From positions 407,599,380 to 407,663,379 of the forward strand of contig NC_056738.1 in the NCBI RefSeq assembly GCF_019279795.1: DNA of 64,000 nucleotides. The letters run 5' to 3'. This DNA is from Protopterus annectens. Lineage: Eukaryota; Chordata; Ceratodontiformes; Protopteridae. A model generated the notes under the pieces. It was given only the letters and a program-made list of their open reading frames with translations, had not been told where the DNA came from and made no database searches. This document shows, piece by piece, positions 44,054-54,247 of the stretch. Numbering within the stretch: position 1 is the stretch's first letter; each line of letters begins with the position of its first letter. Made by a program: the position numbers and the translations under genes.

Positions 44054-44267
44054 CCGACCAGCTTTTTGTGTACTTTTCTGATAAAAATAAAGGATTGCCA
44101 GTTCAGTCTCAACATCCTCTGCTTTGCAGGCCAGACTTCCTATAATTCTATTTGTGCAATTGCCACATGGATGGGACCTCATAACTTCATCACTCATTAC
44201 AAAGTGGATGTGGCCTCCCGGAACCGGTCTTCCTTTGGATCCAAGAGTATTTTTTTCCTGAACCACC

Positions 44268-44400
44268 CTAGGATAAAGGTGCTAGGGACACTATCCCAAC
44301 CTGCAAGAATTACGGCGAGATAGGACAACATAACATTAAGAAGTTCTGTACTTACCATAACGTTCCATGTTTGTTGTCCTTCTTGCCTACATTCTTGCAT
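44268..44400 (+). repeat. ICR of C
   Basis: Complement of the left end (GGCGAGATAGGACAACATAA) joins complement of the right end (AGAAGTTCTGTACTTACC). Reverse complement gives AACTTCTTAATGTTATG. It matches C's own left end, not B's, which supports the pairing of 21120 with 44834. Confidence 0.85.
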
Positions 44401-44515
44401 CTCTCCTTCCTGCCCCCATCCTGTGTTCCTGGAGGAACTGTTGGACAATTCTTTACTTATGTACATAGTTATGATGATTTGGAGTCTGTTTCTCCTTTTG
44501 GTTTCATGCCAAGCA

Positions 44516-44587
<72 letters not shown>

Positions 44588-44610
44588 TTTTTTTTTTTTT
44601 TTTTTTTTTT
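44516..44610. repeat. (TA)n/(CA)n microsatellite and T run
   Basis: Alternating TA, CA and TA tracts followed by about 27 T, located between ICR and right ITR of C. Confidence 0.95.
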
Positions 44611-44644
44611 CTGGTATACTAATTTGGGTTGGTCTAAATCTCTT

Positions 44645-44834
44645 GCTTGCAAACAAGATCTGGGGATGTGGCTCAGAGCATCATGGGATAGGGGTTAGCT
44701 TTGTGCCAGTGGAAGCTCTCGAGCTTTAATATTCTGCCGAGTCGGAGCCAAGATTGGCTCCGAACCCAACCTGCAAGAATGTAGACGAGATGGACAACAA
44801 ACATGGAACGTTATGGTAAGTACATAACTTCTTA
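44645..44834 (+). repeat. Right ITR of C
   Basis: Inverted copy of 21120-21290 (AGATCTGGGGATGTGG, CCAGTGGAAGCTCTCGAGCT) with terminal GGAACGTTATGGTAAGTACA and ATAACTTCTT. Confidence 0.87.
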
Positions 44835-44946
44835 TTTGTATTACTAGAACATGAGTGATTCCAGATTGAGAAATATTAGCTTCATTTTATTCATATATAC
44901 TGATAATTGTATGCATACTGATGGAAAACATTATCTTCATTTTTAG

Positions 44947-45048
44947 TGGACTGATTACTCCAGGTGGTTTTTCTTCTGTCCCAACTGGAATGGAAACCCC
45001 AGAACTGATTGAACTGAGGAAGAAGAAAATTGAAGAGGCTATGGAAGG
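44947..45048 (+). CDS. SF3B2: SF3B2 exon following the acidic exon
   Basis: The 102-nt exon reads GLITPGGFSSVPTGMETPEL and IELRKKKIEEAMEG, a strongly conserved part of SF3B2. The acceptor is TTTTTAG at 44940-44946 and the donor GTAAGA starts at 45049. The first T completes the Ser codon begun at 18528-18529, so the two exons are contiguous in the mRNA. It ends two bases into a Gly codon. The following exon is not found in the window. It lies only 112 bp after the right end of C. Confidence 0.95.
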
Positions 45049-45359
45049 GTAAGATTTCAAATCATTATTATACTAACAGCTCATCATAAAACTAGTTGGT
45101 GTCTTCAGAGTTAAGCTCAAAGATTTTCTACAGAAGGTTTGGCTTGCATGGTTTCAATTAAGCTTTAAGATATCCTTCAAATGGTGTCAGCAGACAAAAA
45201 AAAGACTAAATTGTTAGAGATGTGCTATAAAGCCGTTTACTTACCCAAAAGCGCTAACAGAGTCCCATAGTGACTATTTCTTGTAGCTAAATATTTAACA
45301 GTTAAGCAGAGCAAAAAGATAAAGAAAAATGTTTTCTTTACATTAACTTGTGCAAGGTT

Positions 45360-45500
45360 TGATTCCCCTCAGCTTTTGTTGTCTAACTTTGTCACTCTGA
45401 GCAAGTCACGTAACCAGACACCACTCCTAGGCTGAGTATGAAAAAGGTCTATGAAGATCACTGGTCTACCCCTGAAAACAAATGGAAATAAATAAAATGT
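45360..45500 (+). repeat. Possible MIR/CORE-SINE fragment
   Basis: ACTCTGAGCAAGTCACGTAA resembles the conserved core of MIR-type SINEs (GGGCAAGTCACTTAACC). It is followed by an ATAAATAAAA tail near 45495. The family call rests on this short motif only. Confidence 0.45.
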
Positions 45501-46759
45501 TAAGGAGCAGTTGTTGCAGTGAGTTACAGTTCATTAAGCGATGCTGAAGCGTGTAATTGCTCAAAAGTGCTTTTAACTCATTACATCCTAGTGACACCTC
45601 CAGATTCATCTGCAGTTAACTCCTACTGACGTCTCTAGGCATCAAATATTGCTTCATATTTGCATCAATAATTCCAAAATCATGCTTTATGCAAGGTTTT
45701 AAAATACTTCATCTTAAAGATTGCACAATGGTAAACTCAACTGCATTAATATTTGACCTCTAATGCAGGTAAATATTACCTGTTGTTTTATATGATAATT
45801 TAATATAGATATAATTTTCACATTTTTCTAAACATCTCAATAAGCAGGTAAAACACAGAACTCAGCGTCACATGAAAGCTCTCAGCTAGGTGAATAAAAT
45901 GCTGCTTGACAGTATGTGTGTAACTTGAGTAGTTGCTGAGCTATTATGTAAGTTTACCAAATATTACAAATGTGATAGTAACTGTACTGTGACTTAAAAA
46001 TTTGGTTTAAGACCTAGAACCTAAAGAATGCTACCACTATAAAAATAGTTTATGCTGAAGAGTTTGCCATTTATACTTCTTTCATAACCCCTATGGTTCA
46101 AGAGATATGAGCATTTGTTAGAAATGTGAAGACATAATTTGATTCTGTCAAAAGGCTTAGGCACTGCCCATTGGAAGTTACAGTGCAAACTTACTGAGCT
46201 CCATTGGAGTAAATTAGTTAAATTTGCTTCTTGCAGTTGGGTATTACATACAGAGGCCCAGATCATTGGCCATTTTTATTGTAATTGTCATGGGTACCCA
46301 TTGTATTCCTTTTATGCAATAATCTTGTCAACTACCTCAGTCTTGACTGACTGCAACCTGTGTCTTGTGGCACTTCAGTTTAATTAATCTCTTGTCAGTT
46401 GTCTTGCAGATGAAGAGATACGTTTTATTCCATAAAGCTTAGCTTATTAGAATGTACTGAAGTGCAAAGCTAAAAATTAGAAAGCAATGAAAAGTGTGTA
46501 TGAAATCCGACTTCACAACTAGTTTCCATAAACACAAGGTAAAAATTTTGATGCAGTGGAACATCCCTTGCACCCCTCTTCGATGGTTACCATGTAATGG
46601 CTTCAGAGTCAAGCAACCAGAAGGAAAAGAATTGCATACTTTTCATGGAAACACATTTCTCGGAAGTGTAGCATATGCAATATGCAGTTGCTGGAATACA
46701 GTGCAATTAATTTTTGTCCAATTTACTAGTCTTCAGAAACTAAAATTTCAAGTCAGTAG

Positions 46760-46920
46760 TTTGATAAATTAACATTTATAATCCTGAGTTGCTCAGCAGT
46801 GGAGATGCAGGGAAACTATGTTTACATAAAGATTGCAAGTTGATGGTCTGACAAATTTAACATCTGTCAACTTGAGGTACTCTGCAGTGGAGAAACAGGG
46901 AGACTGCTTATTTGCCGCCA
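46760..46920. repeat. Imperfect tandem duplication
   Basis: Two units of about 80-90 bp share TTTGA-AA-TTTAACAT, a CTGAGTTGCTCAGCAGTGGA / TTGAGGTACTCTGCAGTGGA block and CAGGGA. Confidence 0.6.
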
Positions 46921-48079
46921 GACCACATATTCCTGTTTTTGTCTACAGGTGTGTGACCTCAGAGTTGGTGTATTAGTATTTGAAGGTGTGGGAATGAACC
47001 CCCACCTCCACCATATGCTCTAAACCATAAGTATAGGTTCCACATTTTTTACGTACCCCCCCCATTCTCGTTTGGCTAATTGCTAGAATGGGGTTGTCCA
47101 ATAAGCTGACTGTGGAGGCCATCTCCTCACTTCCACAAGAGTTCTGTCCCATCCCAGGTTATAAGATTTTAGACAGCATATTTTGTAGCTGTGCTGTAAA
47201 GTCTGAGATCCAGAATTTGTGTTCCCAGATACAGTCTTGCAGGTACTTTTGTCCAAATGCTGTAGACAAACTGGTGGAGTGCAGAAGTACTTGTGAAAGT
47301 ACTGCCAGTATTCTAATTTTTCTGTCTTTTGTTGCATGTCTAGTTAGAGTACGTAGTGTGCCTCACACTGTACCCATAATTTTATTTTTTAGCAGTTTTC
47401 TTCAAGAATCCATAATCTTTGCAACTGTGTCCATGTATAAAATTCTCACCCCTCTACAAGCCATGCTGCTTTTGAGCCCTTTCATTTTGGAAATGTTCCC
47501 TCTTGCCTCAAGCATCATTGAGGCTAATTTTGGTTTGACTTCACTTCTCCCATCCAGTACACCAAGTCCTAAGCTGCAGTTACTAAACAATTGTATTCTA
47601 TGATCCATGCTTTCTTCAATCCAGATTTCTTAGCATTGTTCCAAACCAGTCACTCTCTTGTTTAATTTCTTAGTATGCTGTTGTGGGCTCTTGACTCTAA
47701 CTACCATGTCTCCCTCTTCCTTAACCTCTTCTCACCTAGTGCTCTTTTAGTAATAAGGGCAATTTTCAGTCCATTATTTTTTTTTTCCAATTTCTAATAG
47801 TTTTCCAGCAAAGTGAGAGCATATACCAGAAAATAAAATGACTTCGATTTCTCTCAAAAAAATCCAGAAAAGAAGCCCTTGTCAGGTCCACTTAATCTAG
47901 TCCATAAGAATGAAACAGTGACTTCCATTCTGCAGCATAACCCTGATACTGTACCCAATGCTAACATTTTAACTGGATAGTATAGATTGGGATCTGCTAC
48001 TCACTGACCCCCACTAACTTTCAGTAAAACCGATTTTTGTATGACTCTGGGTTTGCAGCATCCCAGGTAGAGTATATTA

Positions 48080-48299
48080 TTTATCTGACTATGTCCTTTT
48101 CATTCTTCCTCATTGACGTGTCTTGGATCCGACATCGGATTTGACTTGGGTGCTTTTCCAAGACTTTAAGATCTGTGTCTCAAACTCCTCCTTATTCCCA
48201 TAATTGACCATACCTTCCCCAATTCCACAGATCTTGTTTGCTACATGTTGCGTCTAGACGTGGTTCCAGTCTCGAGTGATTTTTGAATTGAGAGAGAAG
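48080..48299 (+). repeat. Left ITR and start of leader of F
   Basis: Matches the ICR of F in its first 40 bp and has the lineage-2 block GGATCCGACATCGGAT and CAGATCTTGTTTGC. D begins at 48300. Confidence 0.75.
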
Positions 48300-48455
48300 A
48301 TCTGAAGTAGTTGACATCATTTTTTCTGCACATATGGGTATACAGATCCGATTCGGATCCGAGCCGGCAAAACTTTTCAAGCATCAGCTCCAAGCTCCTC
48401 CCCTACCTATATTACATCACTTCCTCCTGTCTAGTCCCAGATCTCGTTTGCCGCT
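48300..48455 (+). repeat. Left ITR of D
   Basis: Contains the palindrome TCGGATCCGA (48353-48362), AAACTTTTCAAGCATCAGCT and CAAGCTCCTCCCCTACCTAT, all inverted at 54067-54247. Confidence 0.92.
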
Positions 48456-48586
48456 CTGAGTCAGCATCATGGTCTCTGAGCTCCTAGCTAGTTGGTAAGG
48501 TTTTTGGTCCTTTGTTGCTAATTGCTTAGTGTGAATACCTTCCCTTTTTCCTCCCTTACATCGCGTTTGGTCGTCGTGTTAGTTTA

Positions 48587-48593
<7 letters not shown>

Positions 48594-48650
<57 letters not shown>
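48594..48650. repeat. (TA)n microsatellite in leader of D
   Basis: Uninterrupted TA run of about 55 bp between the left ITR and gag. Confidence 0.95.
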
Positions 48651-48654
<4 letters not shown>

Positions 48655-48748
48655 TTGTGTTTGTGTAGTATTGTGTTACTGGTTCCCGTCTAGGCCCAAT
48701 CCCTGTTAAGTGTGTGTGTGGGCCGTAGGGCTTTTTCTGTCTTTACTA

Positions 48749-50950
48749 TGGCTGAACAGCCCAAAGTTCTCTTTAAAAAGTGCACAGAGTATGTCATAAT
48801 GTTTCTCCAGCCAATGGCCACACTGAGTGTTCTATATTTAGGGGTTGCCCATCTGTCGGCATCCTGCGACATTTGTTTGGGTTTTAACCCTAGGGCGTTG
48901 AAGGATGGTCAGGCTAAGCTTGTGGCTAAAGGTCTGCTACCAGCTTCTGCCCTGGAGTCTGCCTCGATTTCCTCCCCAGCTGGTGACTCTGTTCAGGCAG
49001 GGACTCAAACTCCCACCAGGCCTGCTTCCTCAGAGTCCTCTCAGAGAGGTAGGGACAAGAGAGGTGCCATAAAGAGAGGGACAGGCCCAGAAAAAGGTAT
49101 CTGGGCAGGGAGTCCTTCTCCAGCCCCTCTTCTAAGGTACCCAGGTCTCGTTCTCCTCAGCTCCGCTCTCCCCTTTTCTCGCCGGAGCAGACGGAGTCAT
49201 CGGAGCCGAGGCACTCCCCTCTGATCCGACCCAGACCCGAGTCGGTCGCTTCCTCCAGATAGACTCTGAGTGTATCTGAACTTGATATGGACAGGCTTAT
49301 GAGGAGGTTCATCCAGAACCAGATTCAGTTGGGGGTCTTACCAGGGCCTTCTCCCATTGGTGAGGGTCCTTTTTGTAATATGTTCCACCCTATTGCTCCT
49401 TCCCCGATCTGACCCGACGCTTCGGGGTTCTTGGGTCCGAGACCTTTCGGAGCTGTGGGGTCAGCGCTGATGGTTTTCGTTTCCTCGACGCCGGCCGTCA
49501 CCTTGGGTTTCTCTGATCCAGGCGACTGTCGGAGCCGTGGTCGGGGAGTCGGACTCAAGGGTCGAGATCTCGCTCTTTCGGATCCCACCCTCGGTGCCTG
49601 GACTACCCCGCCGTCGGCTCCGGTCCCTGCTTCAGCACCTGGGAGCGCCTCTTCCTTACATTCTACAGAGGTGCGTTCTCCATCGGCATTCAGGGCAGTG
49701 GAAAAGGTCCTCTCCCTGGGGTTGAGACCTCAGCTCACATCCTGGAATCCCACCCAGACCCCTCTGATTTCGGATTCTGCTGCCATTGCCCTGTCTCAGG
49801 GACAGCCTGTGCCAAGGCAACCCCAGGTTGTTTCCCTCAGGGAACCCCCGGAGGCTTACGAATCCTCTCCAGAGAGTCACACTGGAGAGGAACCTCGCAA
49901 GTGCAAGAGGATGCACTTGGACTCCCCTTAGTCCATTACCACTGATACGGACTTGGATGAAAGAGAGGGTTCCCCCAGATCACCTACCAAGGACGTCTCA
50001 TTCGGAGACATTATGGAGAGGTTGGTCAGCCCCCAAACCCTCTGCGGATGAGTTCATACTCCTGGAGGCCTTTAGCGCGGGCGCATCTACTTCCTGGGTC
50101 TCCCCTCCAGCTGACCCTTTGGTGGACCTCATCCACCACTAGGGCATGGAAGGATCCTGACACCATAGAGCCTATACCCCAAAGGCCAGACAAAATTATT
50201 TCATCACCGTCAGACAGACAGGCATGGTCCAAGGGAGCTCCGGTAGACACTTTGGTGGTTGCAGCTGCCACAAAGAAGGAGCTGGCACAGGAGAGTTCCT
50301 CGGTCCATCCACCAGACAAGGAGTCCAGGTTGATGTATCAGTTTGGGAAGTGCATGTACTCGTCAGCGACATTTTCTGTGCGCTGAATTACTTGGCACGT
50401 GTCATCCGACTGCAGCGAGACCTTATATCGGAGCTAACTGAGTCGCCCCCAGAGTCTCTGTCGCAGCAGGACAAGCAGTCCTTTACCGCGAAGATGACCA
50501 CACCGAAATCAGTGACTAATACCTCTATGCATCTCCTCTCTCATGCCACGGAGGGAGTCGCTAGAGCTGCTGGTACAGGCATTGCCTTGTGCCTGGAGCA
50601 GGCTGTGTCGATTTGTGGACCCCTTTAAGGTGTCTTTCATCAATGCCCCATTCGATGGATCATCCCTCTTTGGGAAGACAGTACGTGACACACTAACCCA
50701 GAGTGAGAAGGATGGAAAGACACTGTGAGCCGTCGGAATCCGCTTCTCTAAACCCCAGAGGTCCTATTCCAGGAACCAAAAGGGGCAAAAGAAGATGTGG
50801 TTCCGGAAATCACAGTCCTTTCATGACACTCAGGAATATTCATCCCCCAGAAGCAGAGGGGGACAAGACCGACGCCGTCCTAGAGGCAGAAGGGGTCCCA
50901 GAAACTTCGGGTCTAGGGAACTTTTTTCCGACGGACCCGCTCAGCAACCC
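48749..50950 (+). pseudogene. gag-like ORF of D
   Basis: ATG 48749 opens MAEQPKVLFKKCTEYVIMF, open to 49224 with a Ser/Arg-rich end. Later pieces are APVPASAPGSASSLHSTEVR (about 49620-49680), EEPRKCKRMHLDSP followed by a TAG at 49929, DLDEREGSPRSPTKDVSFGD-like sequence (about 49950-50010), ILLEAFSAGASTSWVSP, and near 50635-50950 a NAPFDGSSLFGKTVRDTL segment with a basic GSRNFGS-type tail. The motifs match gag of B and C. The broken state contrasts with the intact YR. Confidence 0.75.
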
Positions 50951-50951
50951 T

Positions 50952-52841
50952 GAGGGGTTGCCCGGCTGCTCTACTCTGGAGGCAGTCGGGGGAAGATTTT
51001 CCTTACATACAGCGGCATGGGAGTCCATTACTGTAGACCACTGGGTGTTAAACATCATATCCAGAGGATATTCTATCCCCTTCATTTCACATCCCATAAC
51101 TCCAGCTCGTCTTCCAGATGTTCCACCCGCTCACAGGGAGGCTGCAGCTTTAGAGGTTTCGAAGCTGCTACAAAAACAAGCCATCGAGCCGGTCCCCCTG
51201 GATCAATCCGGATCAGGCATCTACTCCAAGTTCTTTTTAGTGCCAAAGAACACTGGGGATCTCAGGCCCATTCTGGATCTGTCTGTCCTCAACCTGTCGG
51301 TAGAGAAAGAAGAATTCCGGATTGTCACTCTACAGTCCATTCTACCGTTTCTGAGAGAATGCGACTGGATGTGCTCGTTAGACCTCCAGGACGCTTACTG
51401 TCACATCAAGGTCCACAGGAGCTCCAGGAGGTTTCTCCGCTTCCGGGTAGGGGACAATCACTTTTAATTCAGAGCCCTACCCTTTGATCTCACCACAGCC
51501 CCCAGGGTGTTCACCAAGGTTCTGGCGGTCGTAGCGGCTCACCTGAGACTTCAGGGCATTCAGGTATTCCCCTACCTAGACGACTGGCTCTTCGCTGCAT
51601 CCACTAAACGTCTCTTATGTCAGGCCCTACACTACTTCCTTGGTCTGGCTGACAAGTCAGGCATCACGATAAACCTCAACAAGTCCCACCTGACTCCGGT
51701 TGAGATCATAGACTTCATCAGGGCACGGTTGGTTTCGATTCAGTCAAAGATTTTTCTCACCCCGGAAAGGATAGGAAATCTCAGACTCCATGTATCAGCG
51801 ATCTTGGAGCACTCTGTAGTCACAGCAGCCGATGTTCTCAGGGCCCTGGGTTTGATGGCAGCCGCAATCTCTATCCTCCCTCTTGCACTTCTTCACATGA
51901 GAGTCCTTCAGTGGACTCTGGCAGTTCAGTGGTCCTGGCTAGACCTTCCGATGAGTTTCCACATCCGAATCAATCGGACATGCAGAACGTCACTACAGTG
52001 GTGGCTTCAATCAGCAGACATTTTTGCGGGGCGCAGCTTCCTAGCCCCTCTGGCTCAAACCACGGTGACACGGATGCTTCCCAGCTCAGGTGGGGGGGGC
52101 ACTTCCTGGGAAGAATGTCCAAGGCACATGGTCCCCTCCAGAGACCAAGCTACACATCAATGTCTTGGAAATGAGGACAGCGCTTTTAGCATTGAGAGCA
52201 TTCCATCCTGTCCTACCTCCAGGAATGGTAGCCATTCAATCAGACAACATGTCTGTAGACTGGTATATAAACAAACAGGGAGGGACCCGATCCTACCTGC
52301 TTTGTCACGAGGCCATGAGGGTTTGGGAGTGGGCCATATCCACCAGCCGGTTTCTCAATGCAGCGCATATCCCGGGACGCTCCAACATTCTAGCGGACAG
52401 TCTCAGCAGAGCAATCCTTCTTCCTTACGAGTGGTCTCAGTGGCGGAAAAGATCTTCCGTGTTTGGGGTCAACCTTGCTGCGATCTCTTTGCATTTCCTT
52501 CCAACTCAAAGTGCAGCAACTTCTTCGCTCTGATTTCCCCTCCGGGGGATGTCCCCAGGGATGCTCTAGTCCATGCTTGGCCTCCTGGGCTACTGTATGC
52601 TTATCCCCCGTTACCTCTTCTTCCGAAGTTCCTTCAGAGATCTTGCTGGCTGCAGTGCAAAGTCATTCTCATAGCTCCCCTCTGGCCGCGCCAAGTGTGG
52701 TTTCCCTTCCTATGGTCTCACCTGTTGGCTCCTCCATGGACTCTAGATCCATGTCCGGATCTAATTTCTCACCCGTCTGGCTTGCCCCTGCCCAACCTGG
52801 ACAGTCTCAAGCTGACGGCTTGGCTGCTCCAGTTCTCATGA
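50952..52841 (+). pseudogene. Reverse transcriptase-RNase H of D, nearly intact
   Basis: RT: LEAVGGRFSLHTAAWESITV, GSGIYSKFFLVPKNTGDLRP, CSLDLQDAYCHIKVHRSSRR, one TAA at 51465, then TTAPRVFTKVLAVV and the catalytic YLDD at 51573-51584. LLHMRVLQWTLAVQWSW follows near 51890. A G run at about 52090 shifts RNase H into another frame: LHINVLEMRTALLALRAF, IQSDNMSVDWYINKQGGTRS, LADSLSRAI. The RT frame returns near 52440 (CCDLFAFPSNSKCSNFFALI, YAYPPLPLLPK, APLWPRQVWFPFL) and ends at 52841. So the damage is one stop plus a pair of compensating shifts. Confidence 0.88.
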
Positions 52842-53806
52842 TCACCAGACTTTCGTCCCCTGTTAAGAATATTCTGGTAGCTTCTCTTAAAGCCTCCACT
52901 AGGAAACTTTACAGTAGCAACTGGAGATGTTTTTACGTTTGGGCCTCTCAACGCAATCAGAACCCGTTTACAGCCCCTGTTCCAGTCATATTGGATTTTT
53001 TGGCAGATCTTTTTCGGTCAGGCGCAAGTGCTTCCACCATCAAGGTTCAACTGGCTGCCATCTCCAATTTTCATGTAGGTGAAAATAAGGTCGCTCTGGC
53101 TTCTGCCAAACTGTGTAAAGCCTTCCTTAAGGGCACTTTTTTATTGCGACCACCAGTTAAAGAAACAGTGCCCCCCTGGGATTTTACTTTGGTCCTTCAG
53201 GCCTTGGCTTCTCCCCCATTCGAGCCAGCCGGTTCTGTTCCGATGAAGTCGTGGAAGACAGCATTCTTGGTCGCTGTTACTTCAGCTAAGAGAGTTTCAG
53301 AGTTGCAGGCCTTATCCTCCTTGCCTCCCTATTTGGTTTTCCACAAGGATAGGGTTTTGCTGCGTACGAACCCTTCTTTTCTTCCCAAAGTGTCTTCAGC
53401 AGCCAATATTAATCAATCTATAAATTTGCCAATCTTCCCAAATTTTCAGAATAGAGGTGAACGTAAACTTCATTTATTGGATGTCCATAGACAGCTTCGT
53501 TTTTACCTCCATAGGACTAAACTCTTCCGGAAGTCAGATCAATTGTCTGTCTCCTTTTCAAAACCATTTTTGGGCAAAACAGTTTCGAAAGTGTCCTTAG
53601 CGAGGTGGATCACTCTTTGTATTGCACAAGTTTATAAGGACAAAGGTTTATCTCCTCCGGGTGTACTGAAGGCTCATTCCACTAGAGCAATGGCCACTTC
53701 TGCAGCTTTCTGGTCAAGAGTTCCATTAGACTATATCTGTGCAGCAGCGACTTGGGCCAATTCGCACGCATTCATCTCTCATTATAAGTTGGATCTTATT
53801 TCTTGA
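52463..53806 (+). CDS. Tyrosine recombinase of D, intact reading frame
   Basis: An uninterrupted frame of 447 codons that overlaps the RT-RNase H gene by about 380 bp; the true start is uncertain because the N-terminal third is the overlap region. The core-binding domain is VKNILVASLKASTRKLYSSN and the SASTIKVQLAAISNFHVG region. Catalytic residues expected for DIRS-type YRs are present: Arg277 in SAKRVSELQ, His405 and Arg408 in HSTR, Trp431 in ATWANSHAF, and presumed nucleophile Tyr441 in SHYKLD. The family joins circular cDNA to chromosomal sites. It ends just before the ICR. It may still be able to make protein; expression is not shown by sequence. Confidence 0.88.
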   Translation: MGSTLLRSLCISFQLKVQQLLRSDFPSGGCPQGCSSPCLASWATVCLSPVTSSSEVPSEILLAAVQSHSHSSPLAAPSVVSLPMVSPVGSSMDSRSMSGSNFSPVWLAPAQPGQSQADGLAAPVLMITRLSSPVKNILVASLKASTRKLYSSNWRCFYVWASQRNQNPFTAPVPVILDFLADLFRSGASASTIKVQLAAISNFHVGENKVALASAKLCKAFLKGTFLLRPPVKETVPPWDFTLVLQALASPPFEPAGSVPMKSWKTAFLVAVTSAKRVSELQALSSLPPYLVFHKDRVLLRTNPSFLPKVSSAANINQSINLPIFPNFQNRGERKLHLLDVHRQLRFYLHRTKLFRKSDQLSVSFSKPFLGKTVSKVSLARWITLCIAQVYKDKGLSPPGVLKAHSTRAMATSAAFWSRVPLDYICAAATWANSHAFISHYKLDLIS

Positions 53807-53859
53807 GGGAGAACATCCTTTGGCTCTGCGGTGCTCAGAAATATCCTTCCATAAGGGCC

Positions 53860-53985
53860 TCCCAGGAATACTAGTAGCTGGAGACTGTGTCCCATATGTG
53901 CAGAAAGAATTAAGTCAACTACTTCAGATAAAGAAGTTATGTTCTTACCATAACGTTCAATCTGAGTAGTAGACTTCATTCTTCT
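53860..53985 (+). repeat. ICR of D
   Basis: Left-end complement (CAGAAAGAATTAAGTCAACT, TTCAGAT) joins right-end complement (AAAGAAGTTATGTTCTTACC). Confidence 0.88.
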
Positions 53986-54066
53986 GCACCTTCCCTTCCT
54001 TTCCCCTCACTCTTCAGGGTTTCCTGTTTAGGGTTGTGGTTATGTTGCTTTTTAGTGACAGCAAAC

Positions 54067-54247
54067 TCGATCTGGGACTATATAAGAGGAAGTGATGTAA
54101 TATAGATAGGGGAGGAGCTTGGAGCTAGGAGCTGATGCTTGAAAAGTTTTGCCGGCTCTGATCCGAATCGGATCCGTATACTCATACGTGCAGAAGAATG
54201 AAGTCTACTACTCAAATGGAACGTTATGGTAAGAACATAACTTCTTT
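54067..54247 (+). repeat. Right ITR of D
   Basis: Inverted copy of 48300-48455. It carries TATATAAG on the + strand near 54078, pointing out of the element toward F, and ends GGAACGTTATGGTAAGAACA and ATAACTTCTT. Confidence 0.9.

Larger units (their letters stand above)
43000..44265 (+). pseudogene. Tyrosine recombinase of C, deleted and interrupted
   Basis: Core-binding sequence (SSKWKRFSCWAVEQNIEPF-like, AILEFLSKRFMKE) is at about 43060-43180 and the Arg-box region (AITSARRV) near 43430-43450. At about 43541 a 513-bp Penelope-like fragment replaces the middle. The YR resumes at 44054 (ADQLFVYFSDKNKGLPVQS). About 115 bp are then missing compared with B, removing the HxxR box, before ARLPYNSICAIATWMGPHNF and ITHYKVDVASRNRSSFG. 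It cannot be active. Confidence 0.78.
21120..44834 (+). mobile_element. DIRS retrotransposon C with nested A3, A4 and B
   Basis: The left ITR starts at about 21120 and the right ITR ends at about 44834; the two are inverted copies. Between them lie, in order, A3, a 26-bp scrap of C, A4 (itself split by B), and then C's leader, gag, RT-RNase H, YR and ICR (38587-44410). Removing the inserts leaves about 6.4 kb, the normal size of this lineage. C therefore inserted into the intron first, A3 and A4 into its leader, and B into A4. A Penelope-like fragment also broke C's YR gene. C accounts for 23.7 kb of the 26.4-kb intron. Confidence 0.87.
45049..48079. other. SF3B2 downstream intron, left part
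   Basis: AT-rich intron with no gene. It contains a possible MIR/CORE-SINE fragment (45360-45500) and an imperfect tandem duplication (46760-46920). The 171-codon frame at 47088-47603 has no recognisable domain and is probably chance. Confidence 0.6.
48300..54247 (+). mobile_element. DIRS retrotransposon D, complete
   Basis: A 5.9-kb lineage-2 element inserted about 220 bp inside F. Order: left ITR (48300-48455), gag, RT-RNase H (50952-52841), YR (52463-53806), ICR (53860-53985), right ITR (54067-54247). Its ICR predicts the junction ACTTCTTTATCTGAAG. It is the least damaged element: the YR gene is open and RT has only one stop. Probably the youngest insertion of its lineage here. Confidence 0.92.

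Noticed and set aside
44516-44610. TA/CA tract and T run as a retrotransposon poly(A) tail
   Set aside because: It lies between ICR and right ITR of C, not at the end of an element, and behaves as a plain microsatellite.
47088-47603. 171-codon open frame (+) in the downstream SF3B2 intron
   Set aside because: It shows no family motif, the following SF3B2 exon would have a different sequence, and the frame has no splice signals that fit the gene.
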